Shown here piece by piece: positions 7,320 through 15,647 of a DNA stretch of 55,572 nucleotides (positions are counted from its first letter, which is position 1; the number at the start of each line of letters is the position of its first letter). The stretch spans positions 1 through 55,572 of the forward strand of contig WGCV01000038.1 in the NCBI GenBank assembly GCA_015493615.1, in the 5' to 3' direction. The DNA is from Melioribacteraceae bacterium (GTDB taxonomy: Bacteria > Bacteroidota > Ignavibacteria > Ignavibacteriales > Melioribacteraceae). The translations under genes and the position numbers were made by a program. The notes beneath the pieces were generated by a model that was not told where the DNA came from, searched no databases, and was given only the letters and a program-made list of their open reading frames with translations.

Positions 7320-7903
7320 TCTAAATGCCGTACTGAATAAACTTTTGCCAATTCAGGGATTTCTTCCCCGCTTTTTTTAGTAATTGTAGTTCTAACATCT
7401 TGTGCATCTTCTCTTCCGGGACGGTTAAAATATGTTTCTTTCGCATATTTAACCGTATCGAAATCTCTTCTCATCGGCGGAATCCCTTCCCAATCTTCCA
7501 AAATGAAATCGGTCAGGTTTCCATGCCCGAGGAAATTAACACCGTACATTTCGTGGATTTCCCGCTCGTAGGTTTCAATCTGCGGCCAGAATTCCCGCAA
7601 TGTAGGAATTTCGGGTTTCTCTCTGTCCAAACGGATTTTCGCAATTACTTCAACCAGGTTGTCGTAGTTCATAACGATATAAACCAACTCGATTTCGTTT
7701 TCTTCAAGCCAGTCAACGGTTGAAATATGGGAAAGGTGTTTAAATCCGAGAGTATCCTTTAAGTAAGCAAGAAAAGGGTGAATCAAATCGTTTCTCAGCT
7801 TAACTTCAACACGCTGTTTTCTCGGGATACTTACTTCAGCCGAATGAAAAGTGTGCTTTATTTTATCTAATATTTCGTTTTCTACTTGTAGTTTAACTTC
7901 CAT
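7316..7903 (-). CDS. NuoC/MbxK-like 30-kDa subunit
   Basis: The 195-residue protein matches the 30-kDa subunit family of complex I and group 4 hydrogenases. The family signature appears as FWPQIETYEREIHEMYGVNF around residues 104-123, followed by the FILEDWEGIPPMRRDF type of ending, which is the C-terminal hallmark (GHPLRKDF in NuoC). It has no cofactor and forms part of the soluble arm beside the large subunit. It overlaps the large-subunit gene by 4 bases and follows the NuoB-like gene by 4 bases, so the three are translated together. Confidence 0.88.
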   Translation of the reverse strand: MEVKLQVENEILDKIKHTFHSAEVSIPRKQRVEVKLRNDLIHPFLAYLKDTLGFKHLSHISTVDWLEENEIELVYIVMNYDNLVEVIAKIRLDREKPEIPTLREFWPQIETYEREIHEMYGVNFLGHGNLTDFILEDWEGIPPMRRDFDTVKYAKETYFNRPGREDAQDVRTTITKKSGEEIPELAKVYSVRHLE

Positions 7904-7907
7904 TATC

Positions 7908-8459
7908 TCACCAATTATAGTCAGGCATGTTCCAATTATGAATTATCTTCTGCTGGTTTGCTCTGTACCAATCCAAATTCTCTTTATATTTCCTTGCGCC
8001 TTCGGCTTTACCTTCGGCTATTACTTTCTGAAGCTCGATAAAACCGCTGATAACGGCTTCGGGACGCGGCATACAGCCGTTAATGTAAACGTCAACCGGA
8101 ATGTACATATCGAGGAGTTTTATCGTATTGTAAGAATCCCAATACATTCCGCCGTTAATCGTGCAAGAACCGAACCCGATAACATACTTGGGGTCCTGCA
8201 TCTGTTCGTAAGTTCTGATTACTCTTTTTAATGTTTTTACCGAAAGATAGCCCGTAATCAAAAGTACGTCCGCTTGTCTCGGAGTTGCGGCTCCGCGGAT
8301 ACCGAAACGCTCGGCGTCGTACCGGGAAGTCATTGTCGGCGGAACTTCAATCGCTCCGCAGCCTGTTCCGTAAGCCAATACCCACAACGAGTGTTTACGG
8401 GCGAATCGTTCTATCGCTTGAACTATTTTCCTTGATTCTTTATCGTATGATACTTCCAT
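7908..8459 (-). CDS. NuoB/MbxJ-like small Fe-S subunit
   Basis: This is the small subunit that binds the [4Fe-4S] cluster next to the active site. I chose the ATG at 8459 (MEVSYDKES, 183 residues): it has an AGGA site and leaves 11 bases after the NuoH-like gene, whereas the longer frame to 8519 would overlap that gene by about 49 bases. Visible ligands are C34 (GTGCGAIE), C99 (GSCT) and C129 (GCMPRPE). NuoB has tandem cysteines (CCAIE) at the first site; here the second is glycine, so only three of the four usual ligands can be seen. Confidence 0.9.
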   Translation of the reverse strand: MEVSYDKESRKIVQAIERFARKHSLWVLAYGTGCGAIEVPPTMTSRYDAERFGIRGAATPRQADVLLITGYLSVKTLKRVIRTYEQMQDPKYVIGFGSCTINGGMYWDSYNTIKLLDMYIPVDVYINGCMPRPEAVISGFIELQKVIAEGKAEGARKYKENLDWYRANQQKIIHNWNMPDYNW

Positions 8460-8470
8460 ATTCTCGTTTC

Positions 8471-9382
8471 CTACAAAACAACTATTAATATTGCAATAAT
8501 TCCGAAAACTGTCGGCCATTTCCAGAAGAACGTAATAGCCTGTTCGGTTCTATATCTTGGATTTACAATGCCCGTCAGAACGGGAATCATATAAAGTAAA
8601 AATGTTTTAACAATCAAAGTTACAAGGTCGCCTGCGCCTCCGAGGAAAATATCTGTAAAGAGGACTAATTTAGCGAAAGTAAAAATTGAGCCGCTTGTCT
8701 GCATCAGGGCTAAGTATTTTCCTCCAAACTCCGAAGCGGGACCGGAAGCGATTTCAGCCGGAGCAAAAGTAACATCGAAAGGAGCATAATGCATCATACC
8801 GAGAAACGCAAGTATTGCGGCAATAAATGCAAAAGGCGATTGAAAAATAAGCCAGTTGGAAAAACCATCCTGAACTGCCATTAACTCGGCGATTGATGTG
8901 GTTTTAAACTGAATCATAATTGCGACAAGCGCCAGTACAAACGGAACTTCGTAGCCGACCATCAACGCCAAACCTCTCGCTACGCCGATTGCAGAGTTAG
9001 GGTTTCCGGTTTGACCTGCGCCGAGAGCCATGCCCAATGAGCCGAACACCATCATATAAAGCAGAAAGATTATGTCGCCGTTAAAACTGTTGTTCAGCCA
9101 AAGAGGCGAATCTTTAAGCACCGGGATGAAAAACAGCGATGTTACTGATGCGGTGATTGCAAAAACCGGGCCCCAGTGCTGCATTAATCCGTGATGTACC
9201 GCAGTTTTCTTACTGTAAAGTTTTATTATATCCCAAAAGTTCTGGGTAATCGGCGGTCCGAAACGGTTCTGGACTCTTGCAGTAATTACTCTTACGATAC
9301 CGCCGTAAGTTACGCCGACCACAAAAGCCGTAATCGGAGTAATTATATATCCCAAAATTTTTAGCCAAGTTGATGAATCCAT
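8471..9382 (-). CDS. NuoH/MbxM-like membrane subunit
   Basis: The 303-residue protein has about eight membrane segments and the conserved motifs of the NuoH/HyfC/MbhM family: RVQNRFGPP near residue 36-44, EVPFVLALV, and the acidic loop YAPFDVTFAPAEIASGP. It anchors the soluble arm to the membrane arm and carries the link between redox chemistry and ion pumping. It sits between the second antiporter subunit and the NuoB-like gene, as in Mbx and Mbh operons. Confidence 0.92.
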   Translation of the reverse strand: MDSSTWLKILGYIITPITAFVVGVTYGGIVRVITARVQNRFGPPITQNFWDIIKLYSKKTAVHHGLMQHWGPVFAITASVTSLFFIPVLKDSPLWLNNSFNGDIIFLLYMMVFGSLGMALGAGQTGNPNSAIGVARGLALMVGYEVPFVLALVAIMIQFKTTSIAELMAVQDGFSNWLIFQSPFAFIAAILAFLGMMHYAPFDVTFAPAEIASGPASEFGGKYLALMQTSGSIFTFAKLVLFTDIFLGGAGDLVTLIVKTFLLYMIPVLTGIVNPRYRTEQAITFFWKWPTVFGIIAILIVVL

Positions 9383-9409
9383 TTTTCTTCCTTTTTATTC
9401 CAGCATTTA

Positions 9410-11269
9410 CTATAAATGAATACCAAATATTGAACCGGAAAATAGAATCAGAATCACTACCATCAGGATTACATACATTGCGTAAGTCTGACCGTTTCCC
9501 GTATAAACATATCTCAAATACTCAAATGTCGATTCGAGGTTTTCGCCTAATAAGTTAAACAATTTATCCACGCTCCATTTAAGAATCGGGGCAATTGCTC
9601 TTTCAAACGGCTGATTAAAATTAACCGCATAAGTCAAATTTTCATTTTCAGTCGGAATTTCACCGGCAGTGTGAATATCTTTAGTTGAAACGACTCTGGT
9701 TGCTTTTCTATTCTTAAAGCCGATGAACAAAGCACCGAGAATAAATATCGTGCCTATTGTTCCGGCAATTACCTGCATATTGATTTTTTCACCCCAAGCG
9801 CTGAAGACAACCTGCGGTTCCCATGACGCTTTGAAGTTTCCGAGATATCCCATTGCCTTTCCAATCGGATCCAATACAAGTCCCGGAAATACGCCGGCAA
9901 CCAAAACAAACAGAGTCAGAAGCATCATCGGGACAAGCATTGACCAGGGAACTTCCTTAACATGTTCAAACTCTTTTTCCCTCTGCCCCAAGAACAATGA
10001 GAAAATAAATCTGTAGAGATAGAGGAATGCCGCCGTACTTGCGATAAATATCACAATAATCAAAAAGTAATGATTTGTTTCGAGCAGAGCTTGATAAAGC
10101 ATCCATTTTGAAATAAATCCTCCGAGCGGCGGGATTCCCGCAACGCTTATAATACCGAATAGCGCGGTTAAGAACGTCAGAGGCATTTTTGTAATCAGTC
10201 CCGAAACGTCATCCAAGCTTGTGGTGCCGGTTCTCATATAAACAGCTCCGGCGGACATAAATAACATTGCCTTAAATGCGCCATGCATAATTGTGAGGAA
10301 CAATGCCGCCATAATTCCGAGCGGAGTTCCGAGCGCCAATCCGACGATAATATATCCCAACTGTCCGATTGAGGAGTAAGCCAAAAGTTTTTTTGCGTCG
10401 CTCTGGATAACTGCGTAAAATGTTGCAAGCATTGCGGTTAAGCCGCCAAGCCAAGCTAATGTTTCTCTTACATAGACAAAAAATTCTGTATTTGCCGCAA
10501 ACTTAAAGACTACCAAGCCCAGTCCGAAAATACCCATTTTTGATAACGCGCCGGAAAATACCGCGGTAAATCCGGAGGGCGATTCCTTGTAAGCTTCGGG
10601 CGCCCAAACATGCAGAGGCATCATCGCGCTTTTAACTCCAAATCCGAGAGCGAGAAACGAAATTACCATAATTTGAGTTCCGAGACTCATACCGGAAAAC
10701 ATCTTAACGTTTTCACTAAGCAAAAATGAATTGGACTGCGCGTAAAGAATAACAATCGCGGATAAAATTAAGTACGCCCCGATTGCGCTGTAAGCAAAAT
10801 ATTTAATGCCCGCTTTGTGTGATTTTTCTTCGCCGGAATAAATAACCAGCATAAAGGAAGACCAAGTCATAACTTCCCAGAAGAAGAAGAGGGAAACTAA
10901 ATCCTGACTGTAAACAATTCCCAGCATTGCTCCGAGCGCAAAGAGGAAATTCATATAGTAATAGCCTAAATTCTTTTTCCCTGCCATAAAGTCCATGGAA
11001 TAAAGAATCCCGAGAAATCCGAGAACCGCAACCAGCATGGCAAATAGCGCTGAATAGTTAGTGCTTTTCCAAACAAGCGTAATGGAACCGAGCGCCAATG
11101 TATATTCGCCGCCGCACGAAGGAAGAGCAAAGACTAAATATCCTGCAAACGCAGCAATTATTGCTGCCGTCCACGAAGCTCCTTTGGGAACAAAACGGTT
11201 TGCAAGCCAAGCCAGCACTCCGCCTAAAAACATAACCGATAATATTACTGGAACCGAAATCATATTCAA
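9410..11269 (-). CDS. NuoL/MrpD-type antiporter subunit H' with C-terminal extension
   Basis: The 619-residue membrane protein belongs to the NuoL/M/N-MrpA/D antiporter family (Proton_antipo_M). Conserved pieces include VSLFFFWEVMTWSSF, the half-channel stretch around KSAMMPLHVWAPEAYKESPS, and AYSSIGQLGYI. It is about 130 residues longer than its neighbour. The extra C-terminal part contains a soluble-looking linker and a last membrane helix, as expected for the H' subunit of Mbx/MBS, which has a lateral helix. Two antiporter subunits in a row (H and H') is the feature that separates Mbx/MBS from Mbh, which has one. It likely translocates Na+ or H+. Confidence 0.9.
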   Translation of the reverse strand: MNMISVPVILSVMFLGGVLAWLANRFVPKGASWTAAIIAAFAGYLVFALPSCGGEYTLALGSITLVWKSTNYSALFAMLVAVLGFLGILYSMDFMAGKKNLGYYYMNFLFALGAMLGIVYSQDLVSLFFFWEVMTWSSFMLVIYSGEEKSHKAGIKYFAYSAIGAYLILSAIVILYAQSNSFLLSENVKMFSGMSLGTQIMVISFLALGFGVKSAMMPLHVWAPEAYKESPSGFTAVFSGALSKMGIFGLGLVVFKFAANTEFFVYVRETLAWLGGLTAMLATFYAVIQSDAKKLLAYSSIGQLGYIIVGLALGTPLGIMAALFLTIMHGAFKAMLFMSAGAVYMRTGTTSLDDVSGLITKMPLTFLTALFGIISVAGIPPLGGFISKWMLYQALLETNHYFLIIVIFIASTAAFLYLYRFIFSLFLGQREKEFEHVKEVPWSMLVPMMLLTLFVLVAGVFPGLVLDPIGKAMGYLGNFKASWEPQVVFSAWGEKINMQVIAGTIGTIFILGALFIGFKNRKATRVVSTKDIHTAGEIPTENENLTYAVNFNQPFERAIAPILKWSVDKLFNLLGENLESTFEYLRYVYTGNGQTYAMYVILMVVILILFSGSIFGIHL

Positions 11270-11290
11270 ATCCGTTAACTCTCTTTAATA

Positions 11291-12754
11291 TTAAAACAAT
11301 CCTGCCTTTATGTAATCGGCAGCATTTAGTAAATTATTAGCAGCGGGCGCCAACCACTTTTCAATAACGCCCGGATATAAACCAACATATAAAATTATTG
11401 CGGCAAGAATTCCCATGGCAACCAATCCTGAAATAGGCGTGCGGCGCACATTATCGGGAACTTCTTTCCTTGTATAAAGCTTAACAACAGCTCTTAAATA
11501 ATAAATTGCTTCTATTACGCTTCCGGTTAAAATCAGAAGCAGTATTGCAATATCGCCCGCTTTTGCTACAGATACCAAAATCAGCAGCTTGCTCCAAAAT
11601 CCCGAGAAAGGAGGAAGACCGATAATAGCCAGCGCTCCTACTGCAAAGAAGAAACTTGTTACCGGCTTGTCGTAGCCCAAACCTTCCAAATCCTCAATTT
11701 GCTTTGATCCGGAATGAAACACCAGATAACCGGCGGCGAAGAATAAAAGCGACTTAATCAAAGCGTGATTAAACATTTGGAACAACGCCGCGCTTGTGCT
11801 TCCCATAGTCCCGATTCCGAGCGCGATAATTACCAAGCCCATTTGTCCGATACTGGAAAACGCAAGCATTCTTTTAATCTGATGCTGACGCATTGCAGCC
11901 ATTTCCGCAATCAACAATGTTAAAATTCCCATGAAGATGAGGAACTGCATAACTTCCGGAGTTTTGAAGAATAAGAAAACAATTCTTATCATCGCGTAAA
12001 GTCCGGCTTTTACAACTATTCCGCCGAAAACAGCGCCAACGGGACTCGGAGCCTGTGAATAAGCGTCCGGCGCCCAGCCGTTAAGGGGAAACATTTCCGC
12101 TTCGATTCCCATTCCGACTAAAACCAGAACGAGAACAAAACCTTTTGCCATCGGGGGAATTAAATCTATTTTTCCGGCGATATCGGCAAAATTAAGCGTT
12201 CCCGTATAACTGTAGATAATCATTACGGAAAGAAGATAAAATGTGGATGAAAACGAACCGATAAGCAGATATTTAAATGCAGCTTCGGCGCCATCCTTGT
12301 CGCGGAGAAATGCCGTTAACGAATATGCCGCAATCGAAGTAATTTCGAGAAATACGAACATATTGAACATATCGCCCGTGAGCAAAATTCCCGTCGAACC
12401 GGTTATCAGCATCATAAAAAGCATGTAGTACTTTTCAATCGGTTCGCGGATAATAAATTTATAGCTGTATAACCAAATTACAAATCCGACTATTGTAACC
12501 ATTGTGATCAAAAAAGCCGCCGTCGCTCCGTAATAGAGGGAAATTCCAAACGGAGGTTTAAAACCGGCAACTACCTGAACAATAGGTTTTTCCATTGCTT
12601 TCGGGAAAAGAAGAATCGAACCGTATGACAAATAGAGAAATACGATTCCGGGAGTTAACTTTACTAAAGTTTTAGAAACTTTTCCCAACAATGGAATTAA
12701 AAAAGCTGCAAAAAGAGGGATTGCTATATAGAGTACAGGAGAAAATTCCATCAA
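11291..12754 (-). CDS. mrpD: MrpD/MbxH-like cation:proton antiporter subunit
   Basis: The 487-residue protein has about 14 membrane segments and the MrpD/MnhD signatures: FLEITSIAAYSLTAF, EAEMFPLNGWAPDAYSQAPS and AFSSIGQMGLV. The glutamate after the second family helix and the lysines in the discontinuous helices are in place, so it should be an active ion-translocating unit. It lies between MrpC and the longer H' subunit, with gaps of 7 and 21 bases. Confidence 0.92.
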   Translation of the reverse strand: MMEFSPVLYIAIPLFAAFLIPLLGKVSKTLVKLTPGIVFLYLSYGSILLFPKAMEKPIVQVVAGFKPPFGISLYYGATAAFLITMVTIVGFVIWLYSYKFIIREPIEKYYMLFMMLITGSTGILLTGDMFNMFVFLEITSIAAYSLTAFLRDKDGAEAAFKYLLIGSFSSTFYLLSVMIIYSYTGTLNFADIAGKIDLIPPMAKGFVLVLVLVGMGIEAEMFPLNGWAPDAYSQAPSPVGAVFGGIVVKAGLYAMIRIVFLFFKTPEVMQFLIFMGILTLLIAEMAAMRQHQIKRMLAFSSIGQMGLVIIALGIGTMGSTSAALFQMFNHALIKSLLFFAAGYLVFHSGSKQIEDLEGLGYDKPVTSFFFAVGALAIIGLPPFSGFWSKLLILVSVAKAGDIAILLLILTGSVIEAIYYLRAVVKLYTRKEVPDNVRRTPISGLVAMGILAAIILYVGLYPGVIEKWLAPAANNLLNAADYIKAGLF

Positions 12755-12761
12755 ATCCTTC

Positions 12762-13103
12762 CTACCATTTCAATTGTCTGATCTTGTTAATATTTAATGT
12801 TTTATGATGGTCGTAAAGTCTGATGACCAAACCGAGCGCTACCGCCGTAGTCGCAAGTCCGATTACGATAGCCGTAAGTACCAAAGCTTGCGGAACAGGG
12901 TCAACCATCTTATCGGCAGTGAGCGAAGGCATCGAAAAAATAGGCGCCGTCGCATCCTTTACGTATCCTACCGAGATGAATAAAAGATTAACACCACTAT
13001 CTACAATGGAAAGTCCGACAACGATTTTCAGAAGATTTTTCTTCGTAAGAACCGCGTACATTCCGATTAATATTAGTGATATTGCTCCGATATAATATAG
13101 CAT
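12762..13103 (-). CDS. mrpC: MrpC/MbxG-like subunit (NuoK family)
   Basis: The 113-residue protein has three membrane segments in the NuoK/MrpC pattern, with the family motif ADKMVDPVPQALVLTAIVIG around residues 66-85 (MrpC proteins carry DPLPQALVLTAIVI). It is the small subunit that packs between the antiporter subunits and the connecting part of the complex. It follows the MrpB-type gene by 10 bases. Confidence 0.92.
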   Translation of the reverse strand: MLYYIGAISLILIGMYAVLTKKNLLKIVVGLSIVDSGVNLLFISVGYVKDATAPIFSMPSLTADKMVDPVPQALVLTAIVIGLATTAVALGLVIRLYDHHKTLNINKIRQLKW

Positions 13104-13113
13104 TCTATATTTC

Positions 13114-13794
13114 CTACCTAATAGTTTTTAACATGTTATCCAAAACGCCGGTTAATTCCGCGCCTACCTTAAATCCGACGGCGATATAAATAATCGGTAT
13201 AATTCCCGCGCTTACCAAGTCGTTGGGGGTTCCGAGCGGCAAAAAGTTCTGCAAGAATGTCGTGCCGAGAGCAAGCCCGATTAACCCGACCGTTGCAAAT
13301 GTTAATCCGGCTAACGATTCAATCCAAGTTAAAGCATTATGACTGACATTGAAATGCCTGTAGGACATAAACATCAGCAAAACGCCAGTGGCGATAATTG
13401 CGCCTCCCTGGAAACCTCCGCCCGGAGTCAGATGCCCGTGAACAAATACATAAGCGCCGAGAAGAACGACCATCGGGTAAAGCATCATCGAAGTTGTTTT
13501 CACGATAACGCTTGCGCCCTGCAGACGGCGTTTTTCGCCGCGTTTGCCGAACAAAATGGCTCCGAGACCCGTTGCCGCAAGAAACAGCACGGTTACCTCG
13601 CCGAGCGTATCAAAACCTCTGTAACTTACGACAATAGCCGTAACTACGTTAGCCGCGCCGGTTTCTTTAACGGTGTTTTCCAAATAATATTTCCCAACGC
13701 CTTCGCGTTTTTCGCCGAAAGGCATGTGGATAAAAACATTTATAAAATAATACCCTACTATTGCGAGCAGAAGTATCGCGATTGCTTTTCTCAT
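13114..13794 (-). CDS. mrpB: MbhE/F (MrpB-type) membrane subunit
   Basis: The 226-residue protein combines an N-terminal part similar to MbhE (one helix, then NVVTAIVVSYRGFDTLGEVTVLF) with a C-terminal MnhB/MbhF domain (HGHLTPGGGFQGGAIIATG). In Mbh and Mrp systems these may be separate or joined; here they form one chain. It belongs to the cation-translocating module. It overlaps the MbhD-like gene by 4 bases. Confidence 0.88.
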   Translation of the reverse strand: MRKAIAILLLAIVGYYFINVFIHMPFGEKREGVGKYYLENTVKETGAANVVTAIVVSYRGFDTLGEVTVLFLAATGLGAILFGKRGEKRRLQGASVIVKTTSMMLYPMVVLLGAYVFVHGHLTPGGGFQGGAIIATGVLLMFMSYRHFNVSHNALTWIESLAGLTFATVGLIGLALGTTFLQNFLPLGTPNDLVSAGIIPIIYIAVGFKVGAELTGVLDNMLKTIR

Positions 13795-14039
13795 TCTTCG
13801 TACCTATCGGTTTTCTTAATTGCAATTACAAAAATGATTGTTGAAAGCGCCACCCCGATTGCGGCTTCGGTTAACGCCACGTCGGGAGCCTGGAGCAAAT
13901 AAAACAAAACTGATAAAACAACACTGATTGCCGATGTTCCAAGCGCTGCAAGGAGCAAATCTTTCTGCCAAACAGAAAACAGAGCGGCAATAATCTGAAC
14001 AACAACCAATACCAAAACTAAAACTGCCAACCAACTCAT
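13791..14039 (-). CDS. MbhD-like (DUF4040) small membrane subunit
   Basis: The 82-residue protein has three membrane helices and the DUF4040 core ALTEAAIGVALSTIIFVIAI, which corresponds to MbhD and to a segment of MrpA. No full MrpA exists in the operon. MrpA's parts are supplied by this gene, the MbhE-type N-terminus of the next gene and the large antiporter subunits, as in Mbh/Mbx systems. It overlaps both neighbours by 4 bases. Confidence 0.85.
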   Translation of the reverse strand: MSWLAVLVLVLVVVQIIAALFSVWQKDLLLAALGTSAISVVLSVLFYLLQAPDVALTEAAIGVALSTIIFVIAIKKTDRYEE

Positions 14040-14386
14040 TCTTCTTCATCCTCCGATTTATCAACAACCGGCTCCAGATCGTCCATATTTTCTTCTTTCG
14101 TGAAAGGTCTGATTCCCATTTTATAGCTTCCCCGCGCCAAAGCATGGGAGCTGATAGGGTTGGATATTGCGATAAAAACAGCAATAATCAAAGTTTTCCA
14201 AAACCATTCGGGATGCACCAAGCCGACGCCGAAAATTGTTCCCATCGTTCCGAAAGTAACGGATTTTGTTGCCGTCTGCATTCTGGAATAAACATCCGGC
14301 ATTCTAAAAAGTCCGAGCGCGCCGAGAAAAAGGAAAGCCACTCCGATAACAATAATTACCCAGCCGATAATTTCAACAACGCCCAT
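14036..14386 (-). CDS. mrpG: MrpG/MnhG-like subunit
   Basis: The 116-residue protein has three membrane helices and the MnhG motifs GALGLFRMPDVYSRMQTATKS (residues about 22-42) and NPISSHALARGSYK. The last 25 residues are acidic and predicted soluble, a common tail. It overlaps its neighbours by 4 bases and 1 base. Confidence 0.92.
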   Translation of the reverse strand: MGVVEIIGWVIIVIGVAFLFLGALGLFRMPDVYSRMQTATKSVTFGTMGTIFGVGLVHPEWFWKTLIIAVFIAISNPISSHALARGSYKMGIRPFTKEENMDDLEPVVDKSEDEEE

Positions 14387-14634
14387 TATAAACCTCCCTC
14401 CAAATATCTTGCGAGAGTAAGAACGCCGATAAAGGATAAAACGCCGTAAATAAGCGCAACATCGATATAAATATAACGGTCGAAGTACAAACCGAGTAAA
14501 ACCAGACCGGCTGTAGTAATCGTTGTAATATTATCGAGCGCTACAATTCTATCCGACGGGGTTGGTCCTTTTAATCCGCGATGTACAACAAAAAAGGTTG
14601 CTAATCCCAATACAATCAAGATGTATAATATCAT
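14386..14634 (-). CDS. mrpF: MrpF/MnhF-like subunit
   Basis: The 82-residue protein has three membrane helices and the MnhF core GPTPSDRIVALDNITTITTAGL, with the conserved Asp of this family. It overlaps mrpE by 4 bases and mrpG by one base. It belongs to the Mrp-like module of the complex. Confidence 0.92.
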   Translation of the reverse strand: MILYILIVLGLATFFVVHRGLKGPTPSDRIVALDNITTITTAGLVLLGLYFDRYIYIDVALIYGVLSFIGVLTLARYLEGGL

Positions 14635-15119
14635 TTAAAAAATTCCTTTAAAATCTTTTCAAAATCTTCTCCGATTTCTCGGACAATTCCTTCAGGATCC
14701 TTTGTGGTTACGTCAATCCAATGAATAAAAAGACTATTATCGATAACGTCCACGGTTAACGTTCCGGGAGTCAGCGTAATAGAATTGGCAAGAATGGTAA
14801 CTGCCGTTGGATTGGTCAGCTGAGTTTTATACTCAACTATTCCGGGGTTGATTGGTAACTTAGGCGAGATTACACGCTTGGCGACGTCAATGTTCGCCTT
14901 AATCAGAGCTATCATAAATACAAATAAATACTTGATAATAAGAACCACGCGGCGGGGCGAGAAAAATCCCAGCCCTTCTACAGTAAAAGTTTTGTATGAA
15001 AATGACGCTATGATTAAACTGAGGACTGCACCCGTAATAAGTTCCGCAGTTGCGAGAGATGTTGTGAAGCCTAACCAAATCAGAAACAAGACAATAAAAG
15101 TAAATAAGAATCGGCTCAT
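14631..15119 (-). CDS. mrpE: MrpE/MnhE-like subunit, first gene of the operon
   Basis: The 162-residue protein has an N-terminal pair of membrane helices, a third around residues 58-76, and the MnhE C-terminal domain with the signature NSITLTPGTLTVDV and the FIHWID strand. It is the first gene of the 14-gene Mbx-like operon. In the Mrp antiporter MrpE helps assembly. The ATG at 15119 is followed by an unbroken frame, and an inverted repeat lies about 55-75 bases upstream. Confidence 0.92.
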   Translation of the reverse strand: MSRFLFTFIVLFLIWLGFTTSLATAELITGAVLSLIIASFSYKTFTVEGLGFFSPRRVVLIIKYLFVFMIALIKANIDVAKRVISPKLPINPGIVEYKTQLTNPTAVTILANSITLTPGTLTVDVIDNSLFIHWIDVTTKDPEGIVREIGEDFEKILKEFFK

Positions 15120-15647
15120 ATTTTTTTATTCTACAATTAATTCTACAAATAAATAATAATACAATACCAAAATATCTTATATTCTAAAATAAGATACAAT
15201 ACTATTTTTATATTTTTTTTTGTTTTTACGAAAAAACCTTGTCGTGAGCGAAAAAGGAAGACGATAAACGCGAGACGAGAGACTCGAAACGAAAAAGACC
15301 GAAACAGATGCCAATCACAAATGTGTCACTCTAAAACCCTCAATATGCTGATCAAAACGACCAAGTATGTTTAGCAGAAGCGTTTCCGTAGCGTAGATTG
15401 CTGAATTCTTCCGCGGGGAGCGGGAAAATGGGCAATCTGCGTTGGTTATTTTTCTTACACTTACACTCGCAGATTGAACGCTCATCCCTCATGTTCCGGG
15501 ATGCGCTAATCAATCCGCGCCAGAATTCACCCGCTTTTCATCTCAAATCTTGTATAAATTATAGGAAAGAGATTCTTATTTTCGTCTAACTACTCAATTC
15601 AGAAAAAAAAGCAATGATATTGGATAAATCATCTTCCGTCTCACATC
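15120..15647. other. intergenic: operon promoter region plus repeat debris
   Basis: The first 100 bases are very AT-rich and must hold the promoter of the Mbx-like operon. They include a direct repeat of TGTAGAAT (minus strand) close to the start. Between about 15380 and 15540 there are CGCAGATTG-type repeat pieces like those at 3160-3260. No gene is evident. Confidence 0.5.
15173..15196. promoter_or_regulatory. candidate operator: TATCTTAT-N8-ATAAGATA
   Basis: TATCTTAT (15173-15180) and ATAAGATA (15189-15196) form a perfect 8+8 inverted repeat with an 8-base spacer, centred about 65 bases upstream of mrpE. The spacing and symmetry suit a dimeric regulator. No regulator gene is adjacent. Confidence 0.4.

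Noticed and set aside
3418-15119. Ordinary NADH dehydrogenase (complex I)
   Set aside because: NuoE, F, G, A and J-type genes are missing, Mrp-type genes E, F, G, B and C are present, and the large subunit keeps hydrogenase-like cysteines.
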